Assembly: GCF_003122205.1 (NCBI RefSeq)
Contig: NZ_QEYE01000005.1
Span: 62,001 to 126,000, forward strand
DNA: 64,000 nucleotides
Direction: 5' to 3'
From: Maritimibacter sp. 55A14
Lineage (GTDB): Bacteria > Pseudomonadota > Alphaproteobacteria > Rhodobacterales > Rhodobacteraceae
Positions 43,601 through 53,537 of the stretch are shown in pieces. The notes below the pieces were generated by a model, which was not told the DNA's origin, searched no databases, and worked only from the letters and a program-made list of their open reading frames with translations. The first letter of the stretch is position 1. Each line of letters begins with the position of its first letter. The translations under genes were made by a program, and so were the position numbers.

Positions 43601-44488
43601 ATGAAAACGATGATCGGCGTGATCGGCGGCAGCGGTGTCTACGAGATCGACGGGCTGAAGGACGCCGAATGGCGGCAGGTGGAAAGCCCGTTCGGCACGC
43701 CCTCGGACGCGGTGCTGACCGGCACGCTCGACGGGGTGGCGATGGCCTTCCTGCCGCGGCACGGGCGCGGGCATGTGCACAGCCCCTCCTCGGTGCCCTA
43801 CCGCGCCAATATCGACGCGCTCAAGCGCCTGGGCGTGACCGACGTGATCTCGGTCTCGGCCTGCGGATCGTTCCGCGAGGAGCTGGCGCCGGGCGATTTC
43901 GTCATCGTCGATCAATTCATCGACCGCACCGTGTCGCGCGAGAAGAGCTTTTTCGGCCGCGGCTGCGTGGGCCATGTGAGCCTGGCGAATCCGACCTGTC
44001 CGCGGCTGGGCGACGCCTGCGAGGCCGCCGCGAAAGCCGCAGGGGTCACGGTGCACTGGGGCGGCACCTATCTGGCGATGGAAGGGCCGCAATTCTCCAG
44101 CCTGGCGGAGTCGCGAATGTATCGCGAAGCCTGGGGCGCCGACGTGATCGGGATGACCAACATGCCGGAAGCCAAGCTCGCCCGAGAGGCCGAGCTCTGC
44201 TACGCCTCGGTCGCCATGATCACCGATTACGACAGCTGGCACCCGCATCACGGCGAGGTCGACATCTCGGACATCATCGCGACACTGACCGGCAATGCGG
44301 GCAAGGCGCGGGCGCTGGTCGCCGGGCTGCCGGGCCTTCTGGGACCGGACCGGACCCCCTGCCCGCATGGCTGCGACCGGGCGCTCGATTTCGCCATCCT
44401 GACCGCGCCCGAGGCCCGCGACCCGGCGCTCGTGGCCCGACTCGACGCGGTGGCGGGGCGGGTGCTGGGCGAAACCGCAGCGGGCTGA
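43601..44488 (+). CDS. mtnP: S-methyl-5'-thioadenosine phosphorylase
   Basis: 295-residue enzyme that splits methylthioadenosine into adenine and methylthioribose 1-phosphate. IGVIGGSGVYEI is the N-terminal phosphate loop; FLPRHGRGHVHSPSSVPYRA, SACGSFREELAPGDFVIVDQ and TYLAMEGPQFSSLAESRMYR are family signatures. apt, which recycles the adenine, lies 1.1 kb downstream on the same strand. The ATG follows GGCGGAGGCATTTC. Confidence 0.96.
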   Translation: MKTMIGVIGGSGVYEIDGLKDAEWRQVESPFGTPSDAVLTGTLDGVAMAFLPRHGRGHVHSPSSVPYRANIDALKRLGVTDVISVSACGSFREELAPGDFVIVDQFIDRTVSREKSFFGRGCVGHVSLANPTCPRLGDACEAAAKAAGVTVHWGGTYLAMEGPQFSSLAESRMYREAWGADVIGMTNMPEAKLAREAELCYASVAMITDYDSWHPHHGEVDISDIIATLTGNAGKARALVAGLPGLLGPDRTPCPHGCDRALDFAILTAPEARDPALVARLDAVAGRVLGETAAG

Positions 44489-44517
44489 CACCCGGCTCAT
44501 TGATAAGGAACGGCTTC

Positions 44518-45147
44518 ATGTCCCTCGAACTCTGGCTCGCCTTCGTCGCCGCCTCCACGGCGCTGCTGCTGATCCCCGGCCCTACGGTTCTTCTGGTGCT
44601 TTCCTACGCGCTTAGTCAGGGCCGCCAGGTGGCGCTGTCCTGTGCCGCAGGCGTGGCGCTTGGCGATCTCGTCGCGATGACGGCCTCGCTTGCAGGGCTC
44701 GGCGCCCTCGTCCTCGCCTCGGCCACGCTCTTCACGGTTCTCAAATGGATCGGCGCGGCCTACCTGGTCTGGATGGGAATCAGGCTCCTTCGTGCGCCGC
44801 GTGCCGGCAGACTGGAGGCGCAGGCGCCCGGCGACAGCAGCGCGAACCGGGTCTTTGCCCATGCCGCGGCCGTCACCGCGCTCAACCCGAAATCCATCGC
44901 CTTCTTCATCGCCTTCGTGCCGCAATTCGTGACGCTCGACGCGCCACTCGCCCCGCAATTCGCCGTCCTCGTCGCCACTTTCGTGGGACTCGCCGCGCTC
45001 AACGCGCTGGCCTATGCGCTGGCCGCCGACAGGCTGCGCGCCACGATCCGGCGGCCTGCCGTCATCACCGGCCTCACCCGCGCGGGCGGTGCGGCGTTGA
45101 TCGGCATGGGGGTGATGACCGCCACCCTGCGCCGCGCGCCGGGCTGA
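44518..45147 (+). CDS. LysE/RhtB-family exporter
   Basis: 209-residue inner-membrane protein with five to six spans. [20 protein letters not shown] is the LysE signature, and [18 protein letters not shown] is the second conserved segment. The family exports amino acids or homoserine-type compounds; substrate unknown. TAAGGAA precedes the ATG. Located 29 bases after mtnP, so possibly in one transcript. Confidence 0.92.
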   Translation: MSLELWLAFVAASTALLLIPGPTVLLVLSYALSQGRQVALSCAAGVALGDLVAMTASLAGLGALVLASATLFTVLKWIGAAYLVWMGIRLLRAPRAGRLEAQAPGDSSANRVFAHAAAVTALNPKSIAFFIAFVPQFVTLDAPLAPQFAVLVATFVGLAALNALAYALAADRLRATIRRPAVITGLTRAGGAALIGMGVMTATLRRAPG

Positions 45148-45156
45148 CGCGCCGCG

Positions 45157-45537
45157 ATGCTGCGCTGGCTCGACCTGATGACCGACCAGGACCGCCGGGC
45201 GCGGCTGGGCCGTTTCATCGAGGAACTGACCGACGAGGTCTTCCAGGTCATCCGCTGGGTCATCGTGGTGGGCTTCGTGCGATTCCTGGCCGACAGCTAC
45301 GGCGCGCCCGTTCTGGAGGCGCTCTATTGGGCGCTCGCCGCGCTGCTCTTCGCCTATCTGGCCGCCCGCTTCCTGCTGCGGCCCGAACTGCGCGTGGTGC
45401 CCAACCCGGCGCGGCGCTGGCAGCGGCTGCTGCAAAGCCTCGTCAATCTGGTGGTCTGCGTGCTGGCTTTCCTTGCGGTGCTCTGGCTGGTGGAGACACT
45501 CTCGCAGATCGTGGCGCAGCAGCGCGCCGGCGGCTGA
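45157..45537 (+). CDS. Small membrane protein of unknown function
   Basis: 126-residue protein with an amphipathic N-terminus ([19 protein letters not shown]) and about three hydrophobic segments, including [35 protein letters not shown] and [20 protein letters not shown]. Not recognised. It follows lysE by nine bases and precedes apt by 68, suggesting a shared operon. Confidence 0.72.
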   Translation: MLRWLDLMTDQDRRARLGRFIEELTDEVFQVIRWVIVVGFVRFLADSYGAPVLEALYWALAALLFAYLAARFLLRPELRVVPNPARRWQRLLQSLVNLVVCVLAFLAVLWLVETLSQIVAQQRAGG

Positions 45538-45605
45538 GCCCTTGCAGGCGCGCGGCGGATCGGCGAAAGAAAAGGCCGGGGACAGGACAGGACCGGAACA
45601 TACCG

Positions 45606-46145
45606 ATGGAAAAGACCAAACGCGTCGAGGACTACATCCGCACCATCGCCGATTTCCCGCATGACGGGATCATGTTCCGCGATGTCACCACACTTTTCGC
45701 CGATGCGCGCGGCTTCCGCATCGCGATCGACCAGTTGCTGCACCCCTATGCGGGCACGCGGATCGACAAGGTCGTGGGGCTGGAGGCGCGCGGTTTCATC
45801 CTGGGCGGCGCGATCGCGCACCAGCTTTCCGTGGGCTTCGTGCCGGTGCGCAAGAAGGGCAAGCTGCCGGGTCCGACCATCGCCGAGGAATATCAGCTCG
45901 AATATGGCGAGGCGGTGATGGAAATCCACGACGATGCGCTGGAGCCGGGCGAGCGGGTGCTGCTGGTCGACGATCTTCTGGCCACTGGCGGCACCGCGGA
46001 GGCCGGCATCCGGCTGATCGAGCGGCTTGGGGCCGAAGTCGTGGGCTGCGCCTTCATCATCGACCTGCCGGATCTGGGCGGGCGGGGCCGGCTGGCGCGG
46101 CTGGGCATGTCGGTCCACCACCTCTGCGAATTTTCCGGGGCCTGA
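45606..46145 (+). CDS. apt: Adenine phosphoribosyltransferase
   Basis: 179-residue enzyme making AMP from adenine and [20 protein letters not shown] is the conserved N-terminus; [15 protein letters not shown] and the PRPP loop [16 protein letters not shown] are present. The link with mtnP upstream forms an adenine salvage route from methylthioadenosine. A stem-loop at 46220-46251 follows. Confidence 0.97.
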   Translation: MEKTKRVEDYIRTIADFPHDGIMFRDVTTLFADARGFRIAIDQLLHPYAGTRIDKVVGLEARGFILGGAIAHQLSVGFVPVRKKGKLPGPTIAEEYQLEYGEAVMEIHDDALEPGERVLLVDDLLATGGTAEAGIRLIERLGAEVVGCAFIIDLPDLGGRGRLARLGMSVHHLCEFSGA

Positions 46146-46219
46146 TAACCTGTTGGTAAGGAAACCGGGCTAGACCGTGAGGGTCGGCACCTGGCCGGCG
46201 CTGCTTGCATATGAGACCA

Positions 46220-46251
46220 GAACGCCCCGTCCGCCCCCGGATGGGGCGTTC
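46220..46251. terminator. Stem-loop between convergent apt and FAD oxidase genes
   Basis: GAACGCCCC pairs perfectly with GGGGCGTTC, and inside it TCCG pairs with CGGA around a CCCC loop, with one internal mismatch. It lies in the gap between two convergent genes, so a bidirectional role is possible. It lacks a T-run on either side. Confidence 0.5.
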
Positions 46252-46271
46252 GACCTCCGCGCCCGGCTCGT

Positions 46272-47684
46272 TCAGCGCAGCATCGCGCCCGGATTCATGA
46301 TCCCGGCCGGGTCGAGCGCGGCCTTGATCGCCCGCATCGCCGCCAGCTTGGCCGGGTCGCCATAGCGTTCCAGATCCTCGACCTTGAGCCGCCCGATCCC
46401 GTGCTCGGCGGCGACCGACCCGCCCAACTCATGCGCCAGGTCATGAACCGCACGCTTGATCGCCGGGCGCACGGCCTCGTGATCCGCGCGGCGACCGCCC
46501 TTTGGCGGGAAGACGTTGTAATGCAGGTTGCCGTCTCCTACATGCCCGAAGCAGTTGATCCGGAAGGACCCGATCCGCGCCACCGCCGCGCGGCCGCATT
46601 CGATGAAGTCCGGGATCGCGCCCAGCGGCACCGAGATATCGTGCGAGGAGACCGACCCGATGCGCCGGTTGGCCTCCGGTATCGCCTCGCGCAGAGCCCA
46701 GAATTCGGCCCGCTGCGCCTCCGACTGTGCGAGGACCCCGTCGAGGATCAGCCCCGCCCCGGTCGCCTCTTCCACCAGCCGCTCCAGCGCCGCATCCACG
46801 TCGAGCGCCGCCGGCGCGCCGATATCCATCAGCACCGCCCAGTCCGGCGCCGCGTCGAAGGGCTGGCGCAGGTCGGGCATCGTCTCGGTCAGGAAATCGA
46901 AGCTCTGCCGGTGGATCAGTTCAAAGGCCGAGACCGCGCCGCCCAGCCGCTCGTCGGCCAGCGCCAGCAGCCGAAGCGCGGCCTGCGGGTCGGGCACCGC
47001 GACGAAGCCCGCGCGCATGGCCGCCGGGCGCGGATGCAGCCTCATGGAGGCCGCGGTGATGATCCCCAGCGTGCCCTCCGCCCCGATCAGCAGGTCGCGC
47101 AGGTCATAGCCGGCATTGTCCTTGCGCAGCCGCGTCGACCCGTGCCAGATCGCGCCGTCGGGCAGTACCGCCTCGAGCCCGAGACAGAGCGCGCGCGCAG
47201 TGCCGTAGCGCAGCGTATTGACCCCCCCGGCATTGGCCGAAAGGATGCCACCCATCCGCGCCGAGCCCTCCGAGGCAATGGAGAGCGGGAAGAGCCGCCC
47301 GGCCTCCTCCGCCGCGCGCTGCACGTCGGCCAGCACCGCGCCCGCCTCGGCCACCAGCGTGTTCTCGCCTGCACGCACCTCGCGGATTGTACGCATCCGC
47401 TCCAGCGACAGAAGCACCGGCTTCGGACCCTCGGGCACGATCTGGCCACCCACCAGCCCGGTGCCCCCGCCATACGGCACGATCCCCACTCGGGCCGCCG
47501 CGCAAGCGCGCACGACCTCCGCCACCTCGGCGGCGCTCGCGGGCGCCACCAGCAGCGCCTCGGCGCCGTGGAACCGCCCACGCGGCTCCTCCCGGTATCC
47601 GGGGGCGTAGTCGCGGAAGGCCGCCTCGGGCAGCAGCCCGCGCAGGCGGCGGGCGAAATCCTCGGTCACCGGGGCGAGCGTCAT
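46272..47684 (-). CDS. FAD-linked oxidase (GlcD / D-2-hydroxyacid dehydrogenase type)
   Basis: 470-residue flavoprotein of the vanillyl-alcohol oxidase fold. The FAD-binding domain has IVPYGGGTGLVGGQIVPEG and SEGSARMGGILSANAGGVNT; the C-terminal FAD-oxidase domain has NCFGHVGDGNLHYNVFPPKG and AAEHGIGRLKVEDLERYGDP. It is closest in pattern to D-2-hydroxyglutarate or D-lactate dehydrogenases; which substrate is used is not decidable here. The ATG at 47684 gives the normal family length. Confidence 0.93.
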   Translation of the reverse strand: MTLAPVTEDFARRLRGLLPEAAFRDYAPGYREEPRGRFHGAEALLVAPASAAEVAEVVRACAAARVGIVPYGGGTGLVGGQIVPEGPKPVLLSLERMRTIREVRAGENTLVAEAGAVLADVQRAAEEAGRLFPLSIASEGSARMGGILSANAGGVNTLRYGTARALCLGLEAVLPDGAIWHGSTRLRKDNAGYDLRDLLIGAEGTLGIITAASMRLHPRPAAMRAGFVAVPDPQAALRLLALADERLGGAVSAFELIHRQSFDFLTETMPDLRQPFDAAPDWAVLMDIGAPAALDVDAALERLVEEATGAGLILDGVLAQSEAQRAEFWALREAIPEANRRIGSVSSHDISVPLGAIPDFIECGRAAVARIGSFRINCFGHVGDGNLHYNVFPPKGGRRADHEAVRPAIKRAVHDLAHELGGSVAAEHGIGRLKVEDLERYGDPAKLAAMRAIKAALDPAGIMNPGAMLR

Positions 47685-47721
47685 GGAACGGTCCTGTCGG
47701 GACGGGTGTCGCGGGCGCGGG

Positions 47722-48549
47722 TCACTCCAGCGGCCCGGCCAAGAAGTGCGGACGCAGCACTTGGACCACGGGCCGCTCCGGCAGTTCGCGCAGCGATATC
47801 TCCAGCGCGCTCTCGCCGCTCTCCACAATCTCGAACTTCGCCTCCATGCCGGCCAGGAAGCGCCGCAGGTTGCTCTCACCGAACCAGTGCATGGGCAGCA
47901 CGACCGAGGCGCGCAATTCGCCCAGCACGCGGATCATCGCCTCCTGTGCCATCGTGAAGCCGCCATCCACGGGCGCCATCACCACGTCGAGCCGGCCCAG
48001 TGCGGCGTATTGCTCGGGGCTGGGCTCGTGATGGAGATGCCCCAGATGACCGATGCAAAGCCCCGCCACCTCGAAGACGAAGATCGAGTTGCCGTTGTTG
48101 CGCCGCCCCTCGAATCCGCCGCGGATATCGGTGGGCACGTTGCGCACCAGCAGATCGCCCAGTTCCAGATGGTGCAGCGTCGGCTCCCCGGCCACGTCCC
48201 AGCCCTGCAGGACGTTGGGAATGCGCGGATCGGGGCTCGACGTCCAGTGGCTGGAATGCGCGATGTTCATGGTCACGACATCGGGTACTATGTCGCCATA
48301 GCCCAGCGTGCCGGTATAGTCTGTGGCCGCGACGATACCCTCCGGCGTCTCCAGCACGAAGGTCGCATGACCCACATAGTTCAGCCTCACCCGGTCACGC
48401 CCCAAGGGCGCGCCGAAGGCGGAATGATGGAGATAGACGATACCGGGCGCGGCATCGGCAAGCGCGACGCAATGGCTCTGGCGCGTCTGCGCCGCAACGC
48501 CGGCGGGGAGCAGAAAGGCAAGGCAGGCGGCAAGGGCAAGGCGGATCAT
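47722..48549 (-). CDS. Exported metallo-beta-lactamase-fold hydrolase (UlaG-like)
   Basis: 275-residue protein with a signal peptide (LALAACLAFLLPAGVAAQ). The body has an MBL-type frame: LNYVGHATFVLETPEGIV, TMNIAHSSHWTSSPDPRI, LCIGHLGHLHHEPSPEQYAA and VVLPMHWFGE, providing His/Asp ligands although the canonical HxHxDH is changed to HSSHWTS. It resembles UlaG-type or YcbX-neighbour 'Zn-dependent hydrolase' proteins. AAAGGAG eight bases before the ATG at 48549 decides the start. Same strand as the FAD oxidase, 37 bases upstream. Confidence 0.83.
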   Translation of the reverse strand: MIRLALAACLAFLLPAGVAAQTRQSHCVALADAAPGIVYLHHSAFGAPLGRDRVRLNYVGHATFVLETPEGIVAATDYTGTLGYGDIVPDVVTMNIAHSSHWTSSPDPRIPNVLQGWDVAGEPTLHHLELGDLLVRNVPTDIRGGFEGRRNNGNSIFVFEVAGLCIGHLGHLHHEPSPEQYAALGRLDVVMAPVDGGFTMAQEAMIRVLGELRASVVLPMHWFGESNLRRFLAGMEAKFEIVESGESALEISLRELPERPVVQVLRPHFLAGPLE

Positions 48550-48689
48550 GGCTCGCGCTCCTTTCTCGTCCCGGATCATAGCGCGGCCCGTCCCCGAGTC
48601 ACGCCCGACCTGCGGCTTCGCCTTTCCGAAAATACTCATGATCCCGCGCCCGCCGCCGGATGCCGTCTGCGGGACGGCGTGCATGCGTC

Positions 48690-49274
48690 TCAGCCCGCTC
48701 CGGTGCGCCCGCGCCGGTCGCGGCGCAGGCTGGCATAGAGCACATGGTTGCGCCAGCGCCCGTTGATCTGGAGATAACTTTGCGCCACGCCCTCATACTT
48801 GAAGCCGGATTTCTCCAGCACCCCGCGCGAGGCCAGGTTCTCGGGCAGGCAGGCGGCCTCAACACGGCTCAGGTCGAGCTCGGTGAAAGCGTAATGCACC
48901 ACAGCCTCGATCGCCTCGCGCATGTAGCCCCGCCGGGCGTGGCGCTCGCCGATCCAGTAGCCCAGCGTGCCGGATTGCGCCGGTCCGCGGCGGATATTGT
49001 CGAGCGTGATCGCGCCCAGAAGAATCTGGCCCTCTCGCCGGATCAGGAACAGCGGCACCGCAGTACCCCCCGCCACCGACCGGTGCGCCCAGAAAACCCG
49101 GTTGGTGAAGGATTTGCGGGTGAAGTGATCCGTGGCCCAGACCGGCTCCCACGGTTTCAGGAAATCCGCGCTCTCGCGCCGCAGTTTCGCCCATTGCGCG
49201 TGGTCGTGATGCGCCGGAAGGCGCAGCGTCATGCGCTCGGTCTCGATGCTGACCTTCGGGCGGCGCAGCAGCAT
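48690..49274 (-). CDS. RimJ/RimL-type GNAT acetyltransferase
   Basis: 194-residue acetyltransferase related to ribosomal-protein alanine N-acetyltransferases. RLPAHHDHAQWAKLRRESAD opens the fold; GTLGYWIGERHARRGYMREA holds the acetyl-CoA loop; RVEAACLPENLASRGVLEKS then GFKYEGVAQSYL is the RimJ-type C-terminus. The start overlaps the M16 protease stop as ATGA, so it is the last gene of the ctaC-to-rimJ strand. Confidence 0.92.
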   Translation of the reverse strand: MLLRRPKVSIETERMTLRLPAHHDHAQWAKLRRESADFLKPWEPVWATDHFTRKSFTNRVFWAHRSVAGGTAVPLFLIRREGQILLGAITLDNIRRGPAQSGTLGYWIGERHARRGYMREAIEAVVHYAFTELDLSRVEAACLPENLASRGVLEKSGFKYEGVAQSYLQINGRWRNHVLYASLRRDRRGRTGAG

Positions 49275-50536
49275 CAGGCCGCCAGACGCTCCGTCAGCCG
49301 TGCCAGTTCCGGCGCGCCGGTCACCGGACCGTAGAGCGCCATCGCCGCCCGTGCCGATCGGCAGAGCCCTTCCGCAAAGCCGCGCACATCGTCGCGGCCG
49401 ACCGCCTCGATCCTGGCCACGGTCTCCTCCACCGGGGGCACCCGGTTCCAGATCGAGATCAGCCGCGCCAGCCGTTCGCAGCGGGACGAGGGGCTTTCGA
49501 GCCCCATCAGCATCCCGGCCTTGAGCTGCGCACGGGCGCGGGCGACCTCGGCCTCGCTCATGTCAGTGGCCGCACGCCTGAGCTCATCGACCGACAGCTC
49601 CGCCAGCGCGCCCAGGTCCTCCGCCCCCGTGCCCGCATAAATCGTCATCAGCCCGCTATCGGCAAAGGCGCCGGCCTGCGCGAAGATCGTGTAGCAGAGT
49701 CCGCGCCGCTCACGCGCTTCCTGGAAGAGCCGCGAAGACATGCCGCCGCCGAAGGCGGTCGAGAAAATCTGCGCCGTGTAATAGGCCGGATCGCGATAGC
49801 CTGCGGTCTCGAAGGCCAGCGTCATATGCGCCTGCTCCAGCGGCTTCTCCCGCCGCCACTCGCCACCCTTGAAGCGCGCCGGTTCAGCCTGAACCTTGGG
49901 CCGCGCGGGCATCCCGCCAAAGAGCCTTTCGGCCTCGGCCACGATACGGTCATGATCGACCGCGCCCGCCGCCGACAGGATCAACTGGCCGGGGCCGTAA
50001 TGTTCCGACACGAATCCGAAGAGATCGTCGCGGCTGAAACCGCGCACCCGGTCCGCCGGTCCCAGGATCGACCGCCCGATGGGCTGGCCGGGATAGGCCG
50101 CTTCCTGGAGCCAGTCGAAAACCACGTCGTCGGGCGTGTCCAGCACTTGCCCGATCTCTTGCAGGATGACGCCGCGCTCCACCTCGATCTCGCGCGGATC
50201 CATCGCCGGGTTGAGCAGGATATCCGCGATCAGATCGAGCGCCAGCGGCACGTCCTCTTGCAGCACGCGGGCGTAATAAGCCGTCATCTCGCGCGATGTA
50301 TAGGCGTTGATATAGCCGCCCACATCCTCGATCTCCTCGGCGATCTGAAGCGCGGTGCGCCGCCGGGTACCCTTGAAGGCCATGTGTTCGAGGAAATGCG
50401 CGATGCCGTTCTGTTCCGCCCGCTCGTGGCGGCCGCCGGCATCCACCCAGATGCCCAGCGCCGCCGATTTCAGCGGGGGCATGTGCTCGGTCACGATACG
50501 GAAACCGTTCGAAAGCGTGTGGAACTCTACTGTCAC
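49274..50536 (-). CDS. M16-family zinc peptidase (mitochondrial processing peptidase-like)
   Basis: 420-residue inverzincin-type protease. The active motif HFLEH is in GIAHFLEHMAFKGT (HxxEH), with the downstream Glu in ERGVILQEI. The second, inactive domain contains FGGGMSSRLFQEARERRGLC then YTIFAQAG. It starts at a GTG (50536) overlapping the thrC stop as GTGA, so translation is coupled. This thrC-M16-rimJ string is typical of the Rhodobacterales. Confidence 0.95.
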   Translation of the reverse strand: MTVEFHTLSNGFRIVTEHMPPLKSAALGIWVDAGGRHERAEQNGIAHFLEHMAFKGTRRRTALQIAEEIEDVGGYINAYTSREMTAYYARVLQEDVPLALDLIADILLNPAMDPREIEVERGVILQEIGQVLDTPDDVVFDWLQEAAYPGQPIGRSILGPADRVRGFSRDDLFGFVSEHYGPGQLILSAAGAVDHDRIVAEAERLFGGMPARPKVQAEPARFKGGEWRREKPLEQAHMTLAFETAGYRDPAYYTAQIFSTAFGGGMSSRLFQEARERRGLCYTIFAQAGAFADSGLMTIYAGTGAEDLGALAELSVDELRRAATDMSEAEVARARAQLKAGMLMGLESPSSRCERLARLISIWNRVPPVEETVARIEAVGRDDVRGFAEGLCRSARAAMALYGPVTGAPELARLTERLAA

Positions 50537-51924
50537 GTCTGGGTCCTCTCCCGGATCAGGGCTTCCAGCGATGTAAGCGTATTGGGCACCTTTGTCACCC
50601 GTTCCGGCAGATCGAAGAGATCGGCCATCCGGTCGGGCAGCGCGGGACGGTGGCCGGTGGCGGCCTCCACCGCGTCGGGGAATTTCGCCGGATGCGCGGT
50701 GGCCAGCGTCACCATCGGGGTCGCGCCGATGCCCTGTTCCTCGGCCACCTTGACGCCCACGGCGGAATGCGGGCAGAGCGTCCGGCCCATCCGCCGCGCC
50801 GCGCGCGCGATGATGGCGCGGGTCTCCTCCTCCGACGCCCGGCCGGAGGCGAAGAGCTCGCGCAGCCGGCCCAGCGCGCCCTGGCTCACGTCGAACCCGC
50901 CCTTGGCCTTCAACTCGTCCATGAGCTGCGCCACGGCGCGCCCGTCGCGGTCGTAGACATCGAAGAGCGCGCGCTCGAAATTGGAGCTGACCTGGATATC
51001 CATCGACGGGCTGATCGAGGGCGTCACCCCTTCGGTCCGATAGGCGCCGCCGGTGAGGCAACGGTGCAGGATGTCGTTCTGGTTGGTCGCGATCACCAGC
51101 TTCTCGATCGGCAGACCCATGCGCCGGGCAATATGGCCCGCGAAGATATCGCCGAAATTTCCGGTAGGCACGGTGAAGCTGACCGCGCGATGCGGCGCGC
51201 CCAGGCTGACTGCGGCGGTGAAGTAATAGACCACCTGCGCCAGCACCCGCGCCCAGTTGATCGAATTGACCCCGGCCAGCCGCACCGCGTCGCGGAATTC
51301 GAAATCATTGAACATGTCCTTCAGCCGCGCCTGGCAATCGTCGAAATCGCCGGCCAGCGCCAGCGCGTGGACATTCGCCTCGGTGGGCGTGGTCATCTGG
51401 CGGCGCTGCACCTCCGACACGCGCCCGTCGGGAAAGAGGATGAAGACATCCACCGCCGCGAGCCCCCGAAACGCCTCGATCGCGGCCGAGCCGGTATCGC
51501 CGGAAGTCGCGCCCACGATGGTCACACGCTCACCCCGGCGGGTCAGTTCGGCCTCGAAAAGCTGGCCGATGAGCTGCATCGCGAAATCCTTGAAGGCCAG
51601 CGTCGGACCGTGAAAAAGTTCCAGCAGGAAATGGTTCGGCCCAAGCTGGCAGAGCGGCGCACGTGCGTCGTGGCCGAAGCCTTGATAAGCGCGCGCGATG
51701 ATCTCGGCGAACTCCGCATCCGCGAAGCTGTCGCCCACGAAGGGGCGCATCACGCGGAACGCGGCCTCTTCGTAGCTCAACCCTGCCAGCGCCGCGATCT
51801 CGCCCGCGGGCATCTGCGGTACCTCGGCGGGAACGTAGAGCCCGCCGTCGCGCGCGAGCCCGGTGAGCATGGCCTCGGAAAAGGTCAGATCCGGGGCCTG
51901 GCCCCGCGTGGAGATATAGCGCAT
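50533..51924 (-). CDS. thrC: Threonine synthase
   Basis: 463-residue PLP enzyme forming threonine from O-phosphohomoserine. The N-terminus MRYISTRGQAPDLTFSEAML is conserved; the PLP-binding Lys is in FHGPTLAFKDFAMQLIGQ, and GATSGDTGSAAIEAFRG is the phosphate-binding loop. Length fits the long (type I) form. Fourteen bases beyond surf1 on the same strand. Confidence 0.97.
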   Translation of the reverse strand: MRYISTRGQAPDLTFSEAMLTGLARDGGLYVPAEVPQMPAGEIAALAGLSYEEAAFRVMRPFVGDSFADAEFAEIIARAYQGFGHDARAPLCQLGPNHFLLELFHGPTLAFKDFAMQLIGQLFEAELTRRGERVTIVGATSGDTGSAAIEAFRGLAAVDVFILFPDGRVSEVQRRQMTTPTEANVHALALAGDFDDCQARLKDMFNDFEFRDAVRLAGVNSINWARVLAQVVYYFTAAVSLGAPHRAVSFTVPTGNFGDIFAGHIARRMGLPIEKLVIATNQNDILHRCLTGGAYRTEGVTPSISPSMDIQVSSNFERALFDVYDRDGRAVAQLMDELKAKGGFDVSQGALGRLRELFASGRASEEETRAIIARAARRMGRTLCPHSAVGVKVAEEQGIGATPMVTLATAHPAKFPDAVEAATGHRPALPDRMADLFDLPERVTKVPNTLTSLEALIRERTQT

Positions 51925-51937
51925 TTGCCTCGTGTCC

Positions 51938-52618
51938 TCAGACGGTTCTCTGTCTGATACGCCACAGGAGATAGAGTGTCATCCCCAACCAGAGCACGGA
52001 AAGTGAGAACCATGTGATTGCGTATTCCAGGTGGTCGTTGGCGATGCCCGACATGTCCACCGGCCAGGGCGTGGCGGGTCCGGTGTCGCCGGTTTCGTCG
52101 CGCGCGACCAGCAGCACCGGTTCGGTTCCCAGGTGGCGGGCCATCGCGGGCACATCGCGGGCGAACCAGATATTGGCGTCCAGATCGGGCTCCGGCGTGA
52201 AGCTGGCGTCGATCTCGTCGGGCCAGTGCAGGTTGCCGGCCACCGTCACGTCGTCCTGGACGGGAAGCGGCGCGTCGCCCCGTGCCTGCGCCACGAAGCC
52301 GCGGTCGAGCAGGATGCGCCGGCCGCCGGTCTCGAAGGCCGAGATCAGCCGGTAGCCCGGCCCGACCAGCCTGCGTGAGCCCAGAATGCGAATCGCGCCT
52401 TCGCCGATCCGCCCGGACGCGCGGACCGGAAGATAGTTGTGCGCCGCCGCATCCGGCCCGTCGGGCAGCGCCACCGGCGCCGCGGTCATCGCCGCGCGCA
52501 TCTCCGCCAGCACGCTTTCCTTCCAGGCAAGCCGCTGCATTTGCCAGATGCCCAGCGCCATCAGCACGGCAAAACCCGCCAGCCCGAAGATCGTCGGCAG
52601 GATCATCCGCATCCGCAT
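51938..52618 (-). CDS. SURF1-family cytochrome oxidase assembly protein
   Basis: 226-residue inner-membrane protein assisting haem a insertion into subunit I of aa3 oxidase. It has the SURF1 plan: an N-terminal span (ILPTIFGLAGFAVLMALGIW) followed by QMQRLAWK, a periplasmic domain with GRRILLDRGFVAQARG, and a C-terminal span (SLSVLWLGMTLYLLW). It lies 72 bases after ctaE; a terminator-like hairpin in that gap may lower its expression relative to ctaE. Confidence 0.93.
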   Translation of the reverse strand: MRMRMILPTIFGLAGFAVLMALGIWQMQRLAWKESVLAEMRAAMTAAPVALPDGPDAAAHNYLPVRASGRIGEGAIRILGSRRLVGPGYRLISAFETGGRRILLDRGFVAQARGDAPLPVQDDVTVAGNLHWPDEIDASFTPEPDLDANIWFARDVPAMARHLGTEPVLLVARDETGDTGPATPWPVDMSGIANDHLEYAITWFSLSVLWLGMTLYLLWRIRQRTV

Positions 52619-52634
52619 GTCACGCCCCCAATCG

Positions 52635-52662
52635 AAAAGCGCGGGGCCTGCCGGCCCCGCGC
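52635..52662 (-). terminator. Intrinsic terminator after ctaE
   Basis: On the minus strand GCGCGGGGCC-GGCA-GGCCCCGCGC forms a perfect ten-base-pair stem with a four-base loop, followed by TTTTCGATT. It lies 28 bases beyond the ctaE stop. This is the clearest terminator in the window. Confidence 0.75.
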
Positions 52663-52690
52663 ATGAAATTCCCGAGTCCCCGGTGCCGGA

Positions 52691-53533
52691 TCAGCCGCCC
52701 CAGACGTAGATCGCGGCGAAGAGGAAGAGCCACACCACATCGACGAAGTGCCAGTACCAGGCGGCGGCCTCGAACCCGATGTGCTGCTGCGGCGTGAAAT
52801 GGCCGTTCAGAGCCCGCACCAGGCAGACGGTCAGGAAGACCGTGCCGATGATGACATGGGCGCCGTGGAAGCCCGTCGCCATGAAGAAGCTGGCCCCGTA
52901 GATATTGCCGGAGAAGCCGAAGGCCGCATGGCTGTATTCATAGGCCTGGAACAGCGTGAAGATCACGCCCAGAACGATCGCCAGGATCAGCCCGTTGGCC
53001 AGGTCCTTGCGGTTGTTCTCATGCACCAGCGCGTGGTGCGCCCAGGTCGCCGCCGCGCCCGAGCAGAGCAGGATCAGCGTGTTGATCAGCGGCAGGTGCC
53101 AGGGGTCGAATGTCTCGATCCCGGCCGGCGGCCAGACACCGTCCACGCCGGGGCTCAGCCCGTCGGGGTTCATCGGATAGAGCGCGTGCTTGAAGAAGGT
53201 CCAGAACCAGGCCGCGAAGAACATCACCTCGGACATGATAAACATGATGAAGCCGTAGCGCAGGCTGATGCGCACCACCGGGGTGTGATCGCCGGCATGG
53301 CTTTCGGCCACCACATCCGACCACCAGGCGAACATGACGTAGAGCACCAGAAGCAGCCCGATCAGGAACACCCAGGGATTGGCACCCGGTGTCGCCGGAG
53401 CGCCATCAGGCAAGTCCAGCCACTGGAAAAACAGCACCGCGCCGAAGAGCATGGTGAACGCCCCGACCGCGCCCATGAAGGGCCAGATGCTGGGGTTCAG
53501 AATGTGGTAGTCGTGGTTCTTTTCATGCGCCAT
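52691..53533 (-). CDS. ctaE: Cytochrome c oxidase subunit III
   Basis: 280-residue membrane subunit with seven hydrophobic segments. Conserved pieces: [53 protein letters not shown] and [19 protein letters not shown] at the C-terminus. It stabilises subunit I and contains bound lipid in known structures. Four bases separate its ATG from the ctaG stop. Confidence 0.98.
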   Translation of the reverse strand: MAHEKNHDYHILNPSIWPFMGAVGAFTMLFGAVLFFQWLDLPDGAPATPGANPWVFLIGLLLVLYVMFAWWSDVVAESHAGDHTPVVRISLRYGFIMFIMSEVMFFAAWFWTFFKHALYPMNPDGLSPGVDGVWPPAGIETFDPWHLPLINTLILLCSGAAATWAHHALVHENNRKDLANGLILAIVLGVIFTLFQAYEYSHAAFGFSGNIYGASFFMATGFHGAHVIIGTVFLTVCLVRALNGHFTPQQHIGFEAAAWYWHFVDVVWLFLFAAIYVWGG

Positions 53534-53537
53534 TGGT